From Verrucomicrobiota bacterium (lineage in GTDB: Bacteria > Verrucomicrobiota > Verrucomicrobiia > Opitutales > Opitutaceae): a stretch of DNA of 57,959 nucleotides. Shown here in pieces: positions 9,452 to 18,412 of the stretch. Position numbers and translations under genes: made by a program. The stretch lies in the NCBI GenBank assembly GCA_023416735.1, contig JAEZGX010000004.1:1-57959 (forward strand), read 5' to 3'. The notes below the pieces were generated by a model. The model was not told the origin of the DNA and did not search any database. It saw only the letters and a list, made by a program, of their open reading frames with translations. Within the stretch, counting starts at the first letter, position 1; every line of letters begins with the position of its first letter.

Positions 9452-10360
9452 ATGAAGCCACCGCTGATCAGTATCTGCATTCCGGCCTACAACGCCGAAC
9501 GCTACTTGCCCGCCACCCTCGAATCGGTGCGCGCGCAGCGTTTCTCCGATTGGGAGCTCATTGTCACGGAGGACGGCTCGCAGGACTCCACCGAGGACAT
9601 CGTGCGCGAATTCGCGCGCACCGTCTCGCAACCCGTCCGCTACGATCGCCACGCGCAAAATCTTGGCCTTCCCGCGACCCGCAACACCGGCATCGCCTCC
9701 GCCCGCGGCGAATGGATTGCGTTGCTCGATTCCGACGACATCTGGACCGCCGGCCATCTCGAATCGGTCGCCGAGTTGACGCACCAGACTTCCGCGGAAT
9801 TTATCCACGCCGGCTGCGTGCTCTTCGACAGCGATACAGGTCGCGAACTCTCCGTCCGCGCGCCCACGCCGCAGATGATCGCCGATTTTCCGAAGAGCCT
9901 TTTTGACGGTTCCTACATCATCCAGCCGTCATCGGTCGTGATGCGCCGTGGCTTGTGGGAAGACGTCGGCGGCTTCGATCCCACGTTTCGATATGTCGAG
10001 GATCGTGAGATGTGGATCCGTTGCGCACGTTCCGGCGCTCGCTTCGCCTACACCGGCCTCAACACCTGCCTTTACCGCAAGCACGCCAACGCCCTCTCGC
10101 GTCACGGCGTCGCCATGGCGCTGGCCAGCGCCCGGGTTTACGAAAAGAACATCGATTGGGACGCCGTCCCGAGCCAACAACGCCGCCTCCAAGCCGCCGA
10201 AGCGTGGAAAGCCGCGGGTCGCATTGCCCTGCGCGAAGATCCCGCCTCCGCGCGTGGATTCTTCACCCGCGCGTTGCGTCATCGCGCCCTCGCTCCCTCG
10301 ACGTTCGGCTACTGGCTCGCCGCCGTCGTGTTGAACTACACCCGCGGAAAGGCCGCATGA
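9452..10360 (+). CDS. Family 2 glycosyltransferase (paralogue of the GT2 at 7568)
   Basis: 302 aa from the ATG at 9452, chosen because the conserved GT2 start ISICIPAYNAERYLPATLES follows immediately; an in-frame ATG at 9404 would add 16 residues with no family resemblance. Motifs: TEDGSQDSTE, LDSDDIW (DxD region) and YVEDREMWIR. The overall plan and C-terminal helical tail (ending RGKAA) match the GT2 encoded at 7568. Stop overlaps the next start (ATGA). Confidence 0.88.
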   Translation: MKPPLISICIPAYNAERYLPATLESVRAQRFSDWELIVTEDGSQDSTEDIVREFARTVSQPVRYDRHAQNLGLPATRNTGIASARGEWIALLDSDDIWTAGHLESVAELTHQTSAEFIHAGCVLFDSDTGRELSVRAPTPQMIADFPKSLFDGSYIIQPSSVVMRRGLWEDVGGFDPTFRYVEDREMWIRCARSGARFAYTGLNTCLYRKHANALSRHGVAMALASARVYEKNIDWDAVPSQQRRLQAAEAWKAAGRIALREDPASARGFFTRALRHRALAPSTFGYWLAAVVLNYTRGKAA

Positions 10361-11259
10361 GGTCCGCCGTCTGCACTCTCTTCGAGGGCAACTACCACTA
10401 CGGCGTCGGCGCTCTCATCAATTCCCTTCACGCGAGCGGTTTCTCCGGTCGCATCGTGTGCGGTCATCGCGGCCCGGAACCGACGTGGGCCGACGCCGCC
10501 CGCCGCCTCACCCGTGGCATCGAGGTGCAGTTCGTTCCCGTCGCGCCGGAGCTTCATTTCACGCACTTCAAACCGGTCTTCATGCGCGAATGTTGGGCGC
10601 ATCACGCGCCGGACGCTGCGCAGTTGTATTACTTCGATCCCGATATCGTCGTGAAAGCGCCTTGGTCGACATTCGATCGCTGGGCGGCCGACGGCATCGC
10701 GCTGTGCGAAGACGTCAACAACTACATGCCCGCGCGTCATCCGCTGCGGCTCGCGTGGTCCGACTTCCTCGCCGAGCGACAGCTCCCGACCGCTCGCCCG
10801 CTCGATCGCTACTACAACGCCGGCTTCATCGGACTCCCGCGCGCCTTCGAATATTTGCTCGAGACGTGGGCAAAGGTCATCCGCTTCGCCGCCGAGGAAA
10901 TCGGTTCGCTCGACACCATCAAAGTCGATCGTCCAACCGCTCTCTTTCATACGCCCGATCAGGACGCGCTGAACATGGCTCTCATGGTCACCGAATGCCC
11001 CGTCAACGGCGTCGGCCCCGAAGGCATGGATTTCGCCGCCGGCGGACACCTCATGTCGCACGCGATCGGCGGCCGCAAACCGTGGCGAGGCGGTTTCCTG
11101 AAGGACGCCCTCCACGGCAAACCTCCCGGCAACGCACAGAAAGCGTTTTTCCGTTTCGCCGAAAAACCGCTGCGTCTCTTCAGCGCCGGCGAACTCGCCC
11201 GGCTCCGCCTGTCCCTCTCGTCCGGCGCCCTGCTGGGTCGCATCTATCGTCGCGCCTGA
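10357..11259 (+). CDS. Nucleotide-diphospho-sugar transferase-like glycosyltransferase (GT8-like)
   Basis: 300 aa, ATG overlapping the GT2 stop. The N-terminus SAVCTLFEGNYHYGVGALIN and the metal-binding segment LYYFDPDIVVKAPW (DxD in a hydrophobic strand) resemble GT8/nucleotide-diphospho-sugar transferases. A later YNAGFIGLPR and HTPDQDALNMAL are also family-like (the DQD loop). Family assignment is by motif only. It is expected to be a cytoplasmic or membrane-associated retaining GT of the EPS pathway. Confidence 0.7.
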   Translation: MRSAVCTLFEGNYHYGVGALINSLHASGFSGRIVCGHRGPEPTWADAARRLTRGIEVQFVPVAPELHFTHFKPVFMRECWAHHAPDAAQLYYFDPDIVVKAPWSTFDRWAADGIALCEDVNNYMPARHPLRLAWSDFLAERQLPTARPLDRYYNAGFIGLPRAFEYLLETWAKVIRFAAEEIGSLDTIKVDRPTALFHTPDQDALNMALMVTECPVNGVGPEGMDFAAGGHLMSHAIGGRKPWRGGFLKDALHGKPPGNAQKAFFRFAEKPLRLFSAGELARLRLSLSSGALLGRIYRRA

Positions 11260-11279
11260 ACGCCGCTTCTCCCGCTCAC

Positions 11280-12449
11280 GTGAAACTCGTCTTTCTCTGC
11301 TCTTCTCTCGCTCCCGGACGCGACGGCGTCGGCGACTACGTTCGCCAACTCGCCGCCGCCTGCACCAGCCTGGGGCATATATGTCTGCTGGTCGCCTTGC
11401 ACGACCGTCATCTTTCATCGTCGACCGCCCTGATTCGCGGCAGCGACGAGATCCGCCTGTCTGCCACGCTGACGTGGGCGAAGCGCGAGAAACTGCTCCA
11501 CGAACTGCTTACCAACTTCGATCCACACTGGATCAGCTGGCAGATGGTTCCGTATGGCTTCGACCCCAAGGGCATTCTTCCCGCCGGCATCTACCGCCTC
11601 GCTGCCGCCACGCGCCGCTGGCCCAACCATGTCATGCTGCACGAGCTCTGGCTCGGCCTTGCCCAATCCGACCGGCTTCGCCCCCGCCTGATCGGCGCCC
11701 TGCAACGTCGCAAGCTCCTCCTTTTTCTCCGGCGTCTTCGTCCCGCGAGTCTTCACACCACCAATCCCGCCTACCAACTCGCGCTGGCACATCACGGCTG
11801 GCCCGCGGAACTGCTTCCGCTTTTCGGCAACATGCCCGTGCTCCCCGTGAAGCCGTATCTCGCGCGCGCCGAACTCGCCGACCTCGTCGGCGCTTCGCTC
11901 CCTCCCGAACCGCGGTGGATCGGCGCGATTTTCGGCACCATTCATCCGCAGTGGAAGCCGGACGCGACACTCGCGTTCTTGCGCGACGCTTCCCTCGAAG
12001 GTCGTCGTCCAATCAGCCTGCTCGCATTCGGCCGCGTCGGCGCTCACGGCGACCGATTGCTCGAACAACTTTCCCGGGGAAAAAGCGGCGTGCGCGTGTT
12101 CCACCTCGGTCCACAACCGCCCGATCGAATCTCGCGCCTGATTCGGGCCTCCGACTTCGGCATCGCCACGCACCCATGGGCGTTGATCGAAAAAAGCGGC
12201 ACGACCGCCACGCTGCTCGAACATGGCCTGCCCGTGCTGGTGCCGCGTGACGACTGGCATCCTCGCCACGGCTCGATCGCGCACGCGCCGCGCGACCCAT
12301 TGCTTCGTCGGCTCAGCGATCTCGCCCCCGGCGAATTTCCGCGGTGGCTCGGGCAGCGCCGCGAGCCCGCCGCGCTACTCCCCACCCTCACCAGCCAGTT
12401 CCTCGCTCAACTCGACACTCCGGCCACGGGTGGCGCACTCGTCGCATGA
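11280..12449 (+). CDS. GT-B glycosyltransferase (GT4-like)
   Basis: 389 aa from GTG 11280, 20 bases after the previous stop; the longer open frame running upstream only reads through the GT8-like gene. KLVFLCSSLAPGRDGVGDYV is a typical GT4 N-terminus with the glycine loop that binds the acceptor side. C-terminal FGIATHPWALIEKSGTTATL with LLEHGLPVLVP is the donor phosphate-binding region, where a Ser/Gly pair and the second Glu of the E-x7-E motif are seen. Ends with a four-base overlap into another GT4 gene. Confidence 0.8.
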   Translation: MKLVFLCSSLAPGRDGVGDYVRQLAAACTSLGHICLLVALHDRHLSSSTALIRGSDEIRLSATLTWAKREKLLHELLTNFDPHWISWQMVPYGFDPKGILPAGIYRLAAATRRWPNHVMLHELWLGLAQSDRLRPRLIGALQRRKLLLFLRRLRPASLHTTNPAYQLALAHHGWPAELLPLFGNMPVLPVKPYLARAELADLVGASLPPEPRWIGAIFGTIHPQWKPDATLAFLRDASLEGRRPISLLAFGRVGAHGDRLLEQLSRGKSGVRVFHLGPQPPDRISRLIRASDFGIATHPWALIEKSGTTATLLEHGLPVLVPRDDWHPRHGSIAHAPRDPLLRRLSDLAPGEFPRWLGQRREPAALLPTLTSQFLAQLDTPATGGALVA

Positions 12450-13558
12450 AGATCCTTTTCTACGCTCCGCAAATGGCCGCGTTCGGCGGCATGGAACGTC
12501 ACGTGTGCGACCTCGCCGGCGTCCTCTCCACGCGGGGACACGCGGTCACCTTGCTCACGACGAGCAACTCCCTCGGCCCCGAACTCCGCGCGTCGCTCAA
12601 CGCCGCCGGTGTATCTCTCCGCGAACTTGCCCGCCGCCGCGGCGCCGCCGGGAAAGTCACGAAGGGTCTGTGGCTTTTGCGCGAATCGCTGCGTCGGGAG
12701 CCGCAAGCGTGGGATCTCATTTATACCAACGGTCAGAGTGCGCTCGCCCGGCTTCCCTGGCTCGCCGCCCGTCCGCACACGCGCGTCATTCACCACCACC
12801 ACACGGCCGGCGACGCCGCCGAGCAATCCACTTGGTCGGGCAGTTTCCGCCGCGTGCTGCGCGATGCCCCCGAACTCATCGCCTGCTCCCGCGCCACTCA
12901 GCAAGCGCTCGCCGAAGCGACCGGCCGCAAGGACATCAGCTTTCTGCCTTATCTCACGCGCTGCCCGGTTGACGCTCACCTCGTATCCGACCGCCGCTAC
13001 CATTCGGATTCTACGCTCCATTTCGGCTTCATGGGCCGGCTGGTCGCCGAAAAAGGCATCGCCGATCTCTGCGCGTTGAGCCGTCGCTCCGACCTCCGCG
13101 GCATCACCTGGCACATCCACGGCGCCGGCCCGCACTTTCCTCCCGAATACTTCCGCGACTACCCCAACGTGGTTTACCACGGCGCTTACAAATCCGGCGC
13201 GGAACAGGCGACCATTCTTCAAAAACTCGACGCTCTCGTGCTGCTCTCCACGCACAACGAGGGAATGCCGCTAAGCCTCATCGAGGCGATGTCCGCCGGC
13301 CTGCCGTGGGTGGCCACCGATCGCGGCGGCACCCGGGAAATCGCTCTTTCGCCCGAAAACGCCATCGTCGCCGAACAGCCGCACAGCCTCGCAACGCTCG
13401 CGTCCGCCGTCGCTCGCATGGCCGCGCGTATCCGGCGCGGCGCTACGTCGCGCCTCGCCCAGCGCGCCGCTTACGATCGCGCCTTCGCGCCCACGGTGGT
13501 CGCCGACGCCTGGTGCGGTTTCTTCGAGAACCGCTCGCTCGCCCTCGCCTCCGCTTGA
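12446..13558 (+). CDS. Family 4 glycosyltransferase
   Basis: 370 aa, ATG overlapping the previous stop. MKILFYAPQMAAFGGMERHV is the GT4 acceptor-domain start with the GG-E/R-H loop. The donor domain begins with FGFMGRLVAEKGIADLC. The E-x7-E motif is clear in STHNEGMPLSLIEAMSAGLP, followed by VATDRGGTREI. Retaining transfer from a nucleotide sugar is expected. The stop and next start share one base (TGATG). Confidence 0.9.
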   Translation: MKILFYAPQMAAFGGMERHVCDLAGVLSTRGHAVTLLTTSNSLGPELRASLNAAGVSLRELARRRGAAGKVTKGLWLLRESLRREPQAWDLIYTNGQSALARLPWLAARPHTRVIHHHHTAGDAAEQSTWSGSFRRVLRDAPELIACSRATQQALAEATGRKDISFLPYLTRCPVDAHLVSDRRYHSDSTLHFGFMGRLVAEKGIADLCALSRRSDLRGITWHIHGAGPHFPPEYFRDYPNVVYHGAYKSGAEQATILQKLDALVLLSTHNEGMPLSLIEAMSAGLPWVATDRGGTREIALSPENAIVAEQPHSLATLASAVARMAARIRRGATSRLAQRAAYDRAFAPTVVADAWCGFFENRSLALASA

Positions 13559-14562
13559 TGGACTCGACGTTTCGCAGTTCCGCCGCCATCGCGCGCGCCG
13601 ATTTCCTGGCGCTCGACGTGAACGACTTTTTCGGTCGCTCGGGCCCGGGCTCGCCGCACATCGAACCTTGCCAAATCCCTCCCGATACGGGCGCCAACGT
13701 CACCACGACTGTTCTCGTCAACACGTTCAATCACGAGCGTTTCATCGAGGAGTGTATCGACTCGCTCCTCGTTCAGACGGTCTTGCCTAATGAGATCATC
13801 GTCCACGACGACGGCAGCACGGACAACACCGTCGCACTCCTCCGCCGCTACGGCAGCCGCATCAAGCTGATCGAGACTCCGCCCGGCCGCGATCCCGCCC
13901 ACGTCCGCCAGGTGCGCGCCATCGAACGGGCCTTCGCAAAATCGTCCGGTCGGCTCGTTTTCATGCTCGATGGCGACGACCGCTTCAAACGCGACAAGGT
14001 CGAGCAATACGTCTCCACCTTCGTCGCCAATCCCGACGTCGCGCTCATCCAGTCGCCGATGGACAAAATCGACGAACACGGACGTGTGCTGGGCAACAAC
14101 GCCGAACCGCGCAAGCACGTGGTCGAACATCTCAAGGCGATCTACCGCCACCAGGACGTCGATTTCTACTATCCCAGCAGCTCGCTCGCTTTCTCGCGCG
14201 CCTATCTCGGTTGCGTGCTGCCGCTCGATCTTTCCGACGGATACCCGCTCTGGGCCGATACCCGCCTCAGCATCGTCGCGCCGTATTTCGGCCGCGTTAT
14301 CACGATGCCCGACGTCCTCACGGAGTGGCGCCGGCATATTGGTTCCGACTCGGTGCGGGTCCGCACTCGCCGCCTTCAACTCCAGCAAACGCTCATGCGC
14401 ACCCGTGTCTTCAACCGCTTCTGCCGCCGTCACGGCCTCCGCACGATTTCGCCTTGGCGAAACGCGCGGTTCTACCTCCAGATCCTCCGTTTTTCTCTCC
14501 CCGACACCGCCTATGCCTTGATCCACCGGCGCGTTTACCCCCGTGCCGCCTACCCGGTCTGA
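13558..14562 (+). CDS. Family 2 glycosyltransferase with N-terminal extension
   Basis: 334 aa, ATG sharing its first base with the GT4 stop. Unlike the other GT2 proteins here, about 45 residues precede the conserved start TTTVLVNTFNHERFIEECI. HDDGSTDNT, MLDGDD (metal site) and a later SDGYPLWADTRLS follow. The N-terminal extension is hydrophilic and not a signal peptide. The second aspartate motif is DGDD rather than the usual DADD. Function: inverting sugar transfer in EPS assembly. Confidence 0.86.
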   Translation: MDSTFRSSAAIARADFLALDVNDFFGRSGPGSPHIEPCQIPPDTGANVTTTVLVNTFNHERFIEECIDSLLVQTVLPNEIIVHDDGSTDNTVALLRRYGSRIKLIETPPGRDPAHVRQVRAIERAFAKSSGRLVFMLDGDDRFKRDKVEQYVSTFVANPDVALIQSPMDKIDEHGRVLGNNAEPRKHVVEHLKAIYRHQDVDFYYPSSSLAFSRAYLGCVLPLDLSDGYPLWADTRLSIVAPYFGRVITMPDVLTEWRRHIGSDSVRVRTRRLQLQQTLMRTRVFNRFCRRHGLRTISPWRNARFYLQILRFSLPDTAYALIHRRVYPRAAYPV

Positions 14563-14569
14563 TCTCGCG

Positions 14570-15790
14570 ATGATTTCCCCGCGTAAGATCGCCAAGGCGT
14601 TCCTTTACCATGCCCGCGGAGCTCGTATCCGCGCGCTGGATGCGCCGCGTCGCGTCGATTGGATTCGCCGCCGGCTCCGCCTGCCCGCCAACACCCCTTT
14701 CGATCCGTTCTCCGGCGAGTCGCTGCGCGGGGTCAAGGTGACCCGACTCGATCCCCCCAGCGTTTACGATCGGCCCCTTCCTTCCATCTTTCCTTCCCAT
14801 CCCGACGCCGCGGCCTTTTTCGCCAACCGCGCGCGCGAGAACGTCGCCCCGTCCTGTGTCGCCGAATTCGACGGCGGCATCGCGTGGGGCCATCCCACCG
14901 GCGGCGTCTTCACGAGCGAAGGACGATTCGTTCCCGCGTTCACCCACGACCCGTGCGGCGCCGAATTTCACACCGTGTGGACGCGGCTCCATTTTCCGAG
15001 CCCGCGGCGTTTTCCCGGCCGTATCCTGTATTTGGTGACACCGGAAGCCACGGACAACTTTCATCACTGGATGATCGACCTGCTGCCCCGGCTCGGACTC
15101 GTCCGTCGCGCCGGCTACCGGCTGGAGGATTTCGATCGCGTCATCGTCAATCATGCGAATCGCCGCTTCCAACGCGCGACGCTGCAGCACCTCGGCATCT
15201 CGCCCGACAAGCTCCTCGACGCTCGCGAATCACTCTGGATCCGAGCCGAGACGCTCGTCGTGCCTTCATTGAAGTCGTCCAACCAAACGCTTCCCGCGCC
15301 GGACGTGACCTTCCTACGCGGCGCTTTTCTGCCCAACGACCTTCGAGCGCCTTTCCGGAAAATATTCCTCAGCCGCAACGACGCCGGCTTCCGCCGCCTC
15401 GCCAACGAGGCTGACCTCCATCCCCTCCTCGAGTCGCATGGATTCGAGATCGTCACTCCCGGCGCGCTCGATCTCACCACCCAAGCCCGGCTGCTTGCCG
15501 AAGCCGAGATCATCGCCGGTCCCGCCGGCGCCGCATTCGCCAATCTCGTCTTCGCAACTCCCGGTGCACGTGTGATCGAGATCGCGCCGCCCGGCTGGCT
15601 CGCCGCGTTTCACTGGATGATTTCCGCCCGACTCGGGCTCGAACACACCGTGCTCCTGGGAGAAGGCCGCGTGATGCGCCATGTGCCCGATGTGTCCGAT
15701 CGCGAGCGCGACATCGTCGTCGACCCGGAAAAATTCGCCGCACTCCTCGGCACCATGAGCGCTCCGTTCATTCCGCACCCGTCCGCATGA
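14570..15790 (+). CDS. Family 61 glycosyltransferase
   Basis: 406 aa from ATG 14570; an in-frame GTG at 14543 lies inside the upstream gene. GT61 (DUF563) hallmarks are visible: NFHHWMIDLLPRL around residues 163-175, LSRNDAGFRRLANEADL in the middle of the C-terminal half, and AEIIAGPAGAAFANLVFATPG near the end, the region with the conserved GxxG...N loop. GT61 members in bacteria are mostly found in capsule/EPS loci and transfer xylose or hexose-type sugars. Followed with a four-base overlap by a GT4 gene. Confidence 0.88.
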   Translation: MISPRKIAKAFLYHARGARIRALDAPRRVDWIRRRLRLPANTPFDPFSGESLRGVKVTRLDPPSVYDRPLPSIFPSHPDAAAFFANRARENVAPSCVAEFDGGIAWGHPTGGVFTSEGRFVPAFTHDPCGAEFHTVWTRLHFPSPRRFPGRILYLVTPEATDNFHHWMIDLLPRLGLVRRAGYRLEDFDRVIVNHANRRFQRATLQHLGISPDKLLDARESLWIRAETLVVPSLKSSNQTLPAPDVTFLRGAFLPNDLRAPFRKIFLSRNDAGFRRLANEADLHPLLESHGFEIVTPGALDLTTQARLLAEAEIIAGPAGAAFANLVFATPGARVIEIAPPGWLAAFHWMISARLGLEHTVLLGEGRVMRHVPDVSDRERDIVVDPEKFAALLGTMSAPFIPHPSA

Positions 15791-17028
15791 TCCTCTTTTC
15801 CCATCCCACCGGAAACGCGAACGTTCGCCACGCCGCGCTCGGCTTGCACCGCGCCGGTTTGCTCGGCGAATTCTGGACCTGCGTTCACTACCGGGAAACG
15901 CCGCTGCTGCGCCGTATCGTGCCGGGCCCGATTGCCCGTCAACTCCGCCGCCGTGTGTTCCCAGCGGAATTGTCCGACGTGATTCGCACGTTTCCTCTGC
16001 GCGAACTCGCCCGTTTGATCGCGCCGCGGGCCGGATTGCGTTCTCTGGTTCGACACGAGCAAGGCCCGCTCAGCGTCGATGCCGTTTACCGCTCTCTCGA
16101 TCGCAAGGTCAGCCAACGCCTCGACGACGATCGCTTCACCGCCGTTTACGCCTACGAGGATGGCGCGCGCGAAAGCTTCCGCTCCGCCACGCGGCACGGG
16201 CAGCTTCGAATCTACGACCTTCCCATCGGTTACTGGCGCGCCGCACGTTCGATCCTGCAGGAGGAAGCCAACCTTAAACCCGAATGGGCATCGACCTTGC
16301 ATGGCAATATCGACAGCCCGCAGAAAACCGCGCGCAAGGACGCCGAACTTCACCAAGCCGATCTCGTCATCGTCGCGAGTTCGTTCACCCTCCGCACGCT
16401 CGAGCACGCGCCTGATTTCAGCGGCTCCGTGGTCATGATTCCCTACGGTGCGCCGCGGCTCGATTCACCGCCGCCCCCACGCGCCATCGGCGCTCGCAAC
16501 GCCCCGCTGCGCGCGCTGTTCGTCGGTTCGCTCGGCCAGCGCAAGGGTCTCAGCTACCTCTTCGATGCCGTCCGCTCGTTGGGCAGTTCCGTCGAACTTA
16601 CCGTGATCGGTGCGCGTCCGCTCACGCCGTGCCCAGAACTCGACCGCCAGCTCGCATCCGTGCGGTGGATACCGAGCTGCTCGCATCGCGAAGTGCTCGC
16701 CGAAATGGCCGCGCACGACGTCTTCGTTTTCCCTTCGCTCTTCGAAGGCTTCGGGCTGGTCCTGCTCGAAGCGATGGCGATGGGACTGCCGATCATTACC
16801 ACGCCAAATACCGCGGGGCCGGATCTCATCACCGATGGGGTCGAGGGTTTCATCGTTCCCATTCGCTCGTCCGCCGCCATCGCCGAGCGATTGGATTTGC
16901 TCCGGAGGAACCCCGATCTCCGCGCCGACATGTCCGAACGAGCGCAACTCCGCGCCCGCGAATTCACCTGGGAGCAATACGGCGAATCTCTCGCCGCCTG
17001 CATTTCCTCCACCCTCGTGCGCGCCTGA
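15787..17028 (+). CDS. Family 4 glycosyltransferase
   Basis: 413 aa. The start begins ILFSHPTGNANVRHAALGLH, less canonical than other GT4 N-termini. The C-terminal domain is textbook: ALFVGSLGQRKGLSYLFDAV (start of donor domain) and FVFPSLFEGFGLVLLEAMAMG with the E-x7-E pair, then PIITTPNTAGPDLI. ATG overlaps the GT61 stop. Only one base separates its stop from the membrane polymerase/ligase-like gene downstream. Confidence 0.9.
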   Translation: MILFSHPTGNANVRHAALGLHRAGLLGEFWTCVHYRETPLLRRIVPGPIARQLRRRVFPAELSDVIRTFPLRELARLIAPRAGLRSLVRHEQGPLSVDAVYRSLDRKVSQRLDDDRFTAVYAYEDGARESFRSATRHGQLRIYDLPIGYWRAARSILQEEANLKPEWASTLHGNIDSPQKTARKDAELHQADLVIVASSFTLRTLEHAPDFSGSVVMIPYGAPRLDSPPPPRAIGARNAPLRALFVGSLGQRKGLSYLFDAVRSLGSSVELTVIGARPLTPCPELDRQLASVRWIPSCSHREVLAEMAAHDVFVFPSLFEGFGLVLLEAMAMGLPIITTPNTAGPDLITDGVEGFIVPIRSSAAIAERLDLLRRNPDLRADMSERAQLRAREFTWEQYGESLAACISSTLVRA

Positions 17029-17029
17029 T

Positions 17030-18406
17030 ATGGAGAAAGTCATCAAGATCCTCATCTGGCTCTATGTGGTGCTCCTCATTTTCGAGGGCGCTCTGCGCAA
17101 GTGGGTGATGCCGTCGCTGGCAGATCCGCTCCTGATCGTGCGCGATCCCGTCGTGCTCGCGATCTACGTCGCCGCATTCTTCTCCGGCCGCTTTCCGCTG
17201 AATGGTTTCATCCTCGCCACCGGCGCGCTCGCGGTCGGCTCCGCTATCGCCAGCCTTTTTGCAGGGCAATCCAACCCGCTGGTCATCGCCTACGGGATCC
17301 GCATCAACTATCTCCACGTTCCTCTCATCTGGATCATGGCGCGCGTGCTCACGCGCAAGGACGTCGAGCGTCTGGGCTGCTTTCTTCTGCTCGTCGCGAT
17401 TCCCATGACACTCGTGATGATCATGCAATTTCGCTCCCCGATGAACGCTCCCATCAATCGCGGCATCGGCGGCGGCGAGGGCGGACAGATCTTCGGTGCG
17501 ATGGGCCGCATTCGGCCGCCCGGTTTCTTCTCCTTCATCACCGGTCCGCAGGTCTTCTATCCACTCGTTGCCGCGTTCTTTCTCCATCAAGCCACCGCGA
17601 ATCGCCGGCTCTGGTGGCCCGTGCTTATCGCCTGTGGTCTCGCTATCATCGTCGCCTTGCCCGTCTCGATCAGCCGCACCGCGATGCTCGCGACCGCCAT
17701 CGTTGGCATCGTGTTCGTCCTAAGCATGTCGCGCGCGGGCATCGGGATCGGTTCGAAATTCAAGACCATCCTCACCCTCGGCGTGGTCGCCGTCGGCGTG
17801 TCTTTTCTGCCCATCTTCGACGAAGCGCGCACGGTCTTCCTTTCTCGCTGGGTCACCGCGGCCGGGGGCGAGGATAGCGACGCCTGGGGCAGCATCATCG
17901 GACGCATCCTCGGCGGATTTACCCAACCTTTCCACTGGGCGACCGTGGCTCCATTTTTTGGATACGGCATCGGCGTGGGATCCAACGTCGGGGCTCGCCT
18001 GCTCTCGGGGCGGGTCGGCTTCCTTCTCGCGGAAGATGAATGGGGCAAGATCTTCCTCGAGCTCGGCCCGATTCTCGGCGGCGCGTTTCTCGCCTTCCGC
18101 GTGTTCATCACGCTCCACCTCGCTTTGAAGGCGATCAACGCGCTCCTCCAAAACCGCGACAACCTCCCCATTCTGCTCTTCTCGGCCGCCGCGATCCCCA
18201 TCGCGTTGAATCAATGGGCGCCGCCCACGCTTCTCGGCTTCGCCGTGGTCGGCGGGGGTCTCGTGCTCGCCTCGCTCAATGAAGACGAAGAGGAGGACGA
18301 CGAAGACGATCCGGAAGAAGACGATTCCGAAATCGAGGAAGCCGACGAGAGACGTCGCATCGCCGTCGATCCTCCGCCTCCCGTTCCATTACGCCCTCGT
18401 TATTGA
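17030..18406 (+). CDS. O-antigen polymerase/ligase-like integral membrane protein (Wzy/WaaL-like)
   Basis: 458 aa from ATG 17030, one base after the GT4 stop. About ten hydrophobic segments span residues 5-400. The N-terminal phrase FEGALRKWVMPSL followed by LLIVRDPVVLAIY is common to a large group of Wzy/WaaL-like proteins in EPS loci. The large periplasmic-type loop lies around residues 270-340 and contains DSDAWGSIIGRILGGF. After the last helix there is an intensely acidic tail (NEDEEEDDEDDPEEDD, about residues 417-432) and a Pro-rich end, which is unusual for the family. Likely polymerises or ligates repeat units at the outer face of the inner membrane. Which of the two cannot be decided. 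Confidence 0.75.
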   Translation: MEKVIKILIWLYVVLLIFEGALRKWVMPSLADPLLIVRDPVVLAIYVAAFFSGRFPLNGFILATGALAVGSAIASLFAGQSNPLVIAYGIRINYLHVPLIWIMARVLTRKDVERLGCFLLLVAIPMTLVMIMQFRSPMNAPINRGIGGGEGGQIFGAMGRIRPPGFFSFITGPQVFYPLVAAFFLHQATANRRLWWPVLIACGLAIIVALPVSISRTAMLATAIVGIVFVLSMSRAGIGIGSKFKTILTLGVVAVGVSFLPIFDEARTVFLSRWVTAAGGEDSDAWGSIIGRILGGFTQPFHWATVAPFFGYGIGVGSNVGARLLSGRVGFLLAEDEWGKIFLELGPILGGAFLAFRVFITLHLALKAINALLQNRDNLPILLFSAAAIPIALNQWAPPTLLGFAVVGGGLVLASLNEDEEEDDEDDPEEDDSEIEEADERRRIAVDPPPPVPLRPRY

Positions 18407-18412
18407 GTTCTC

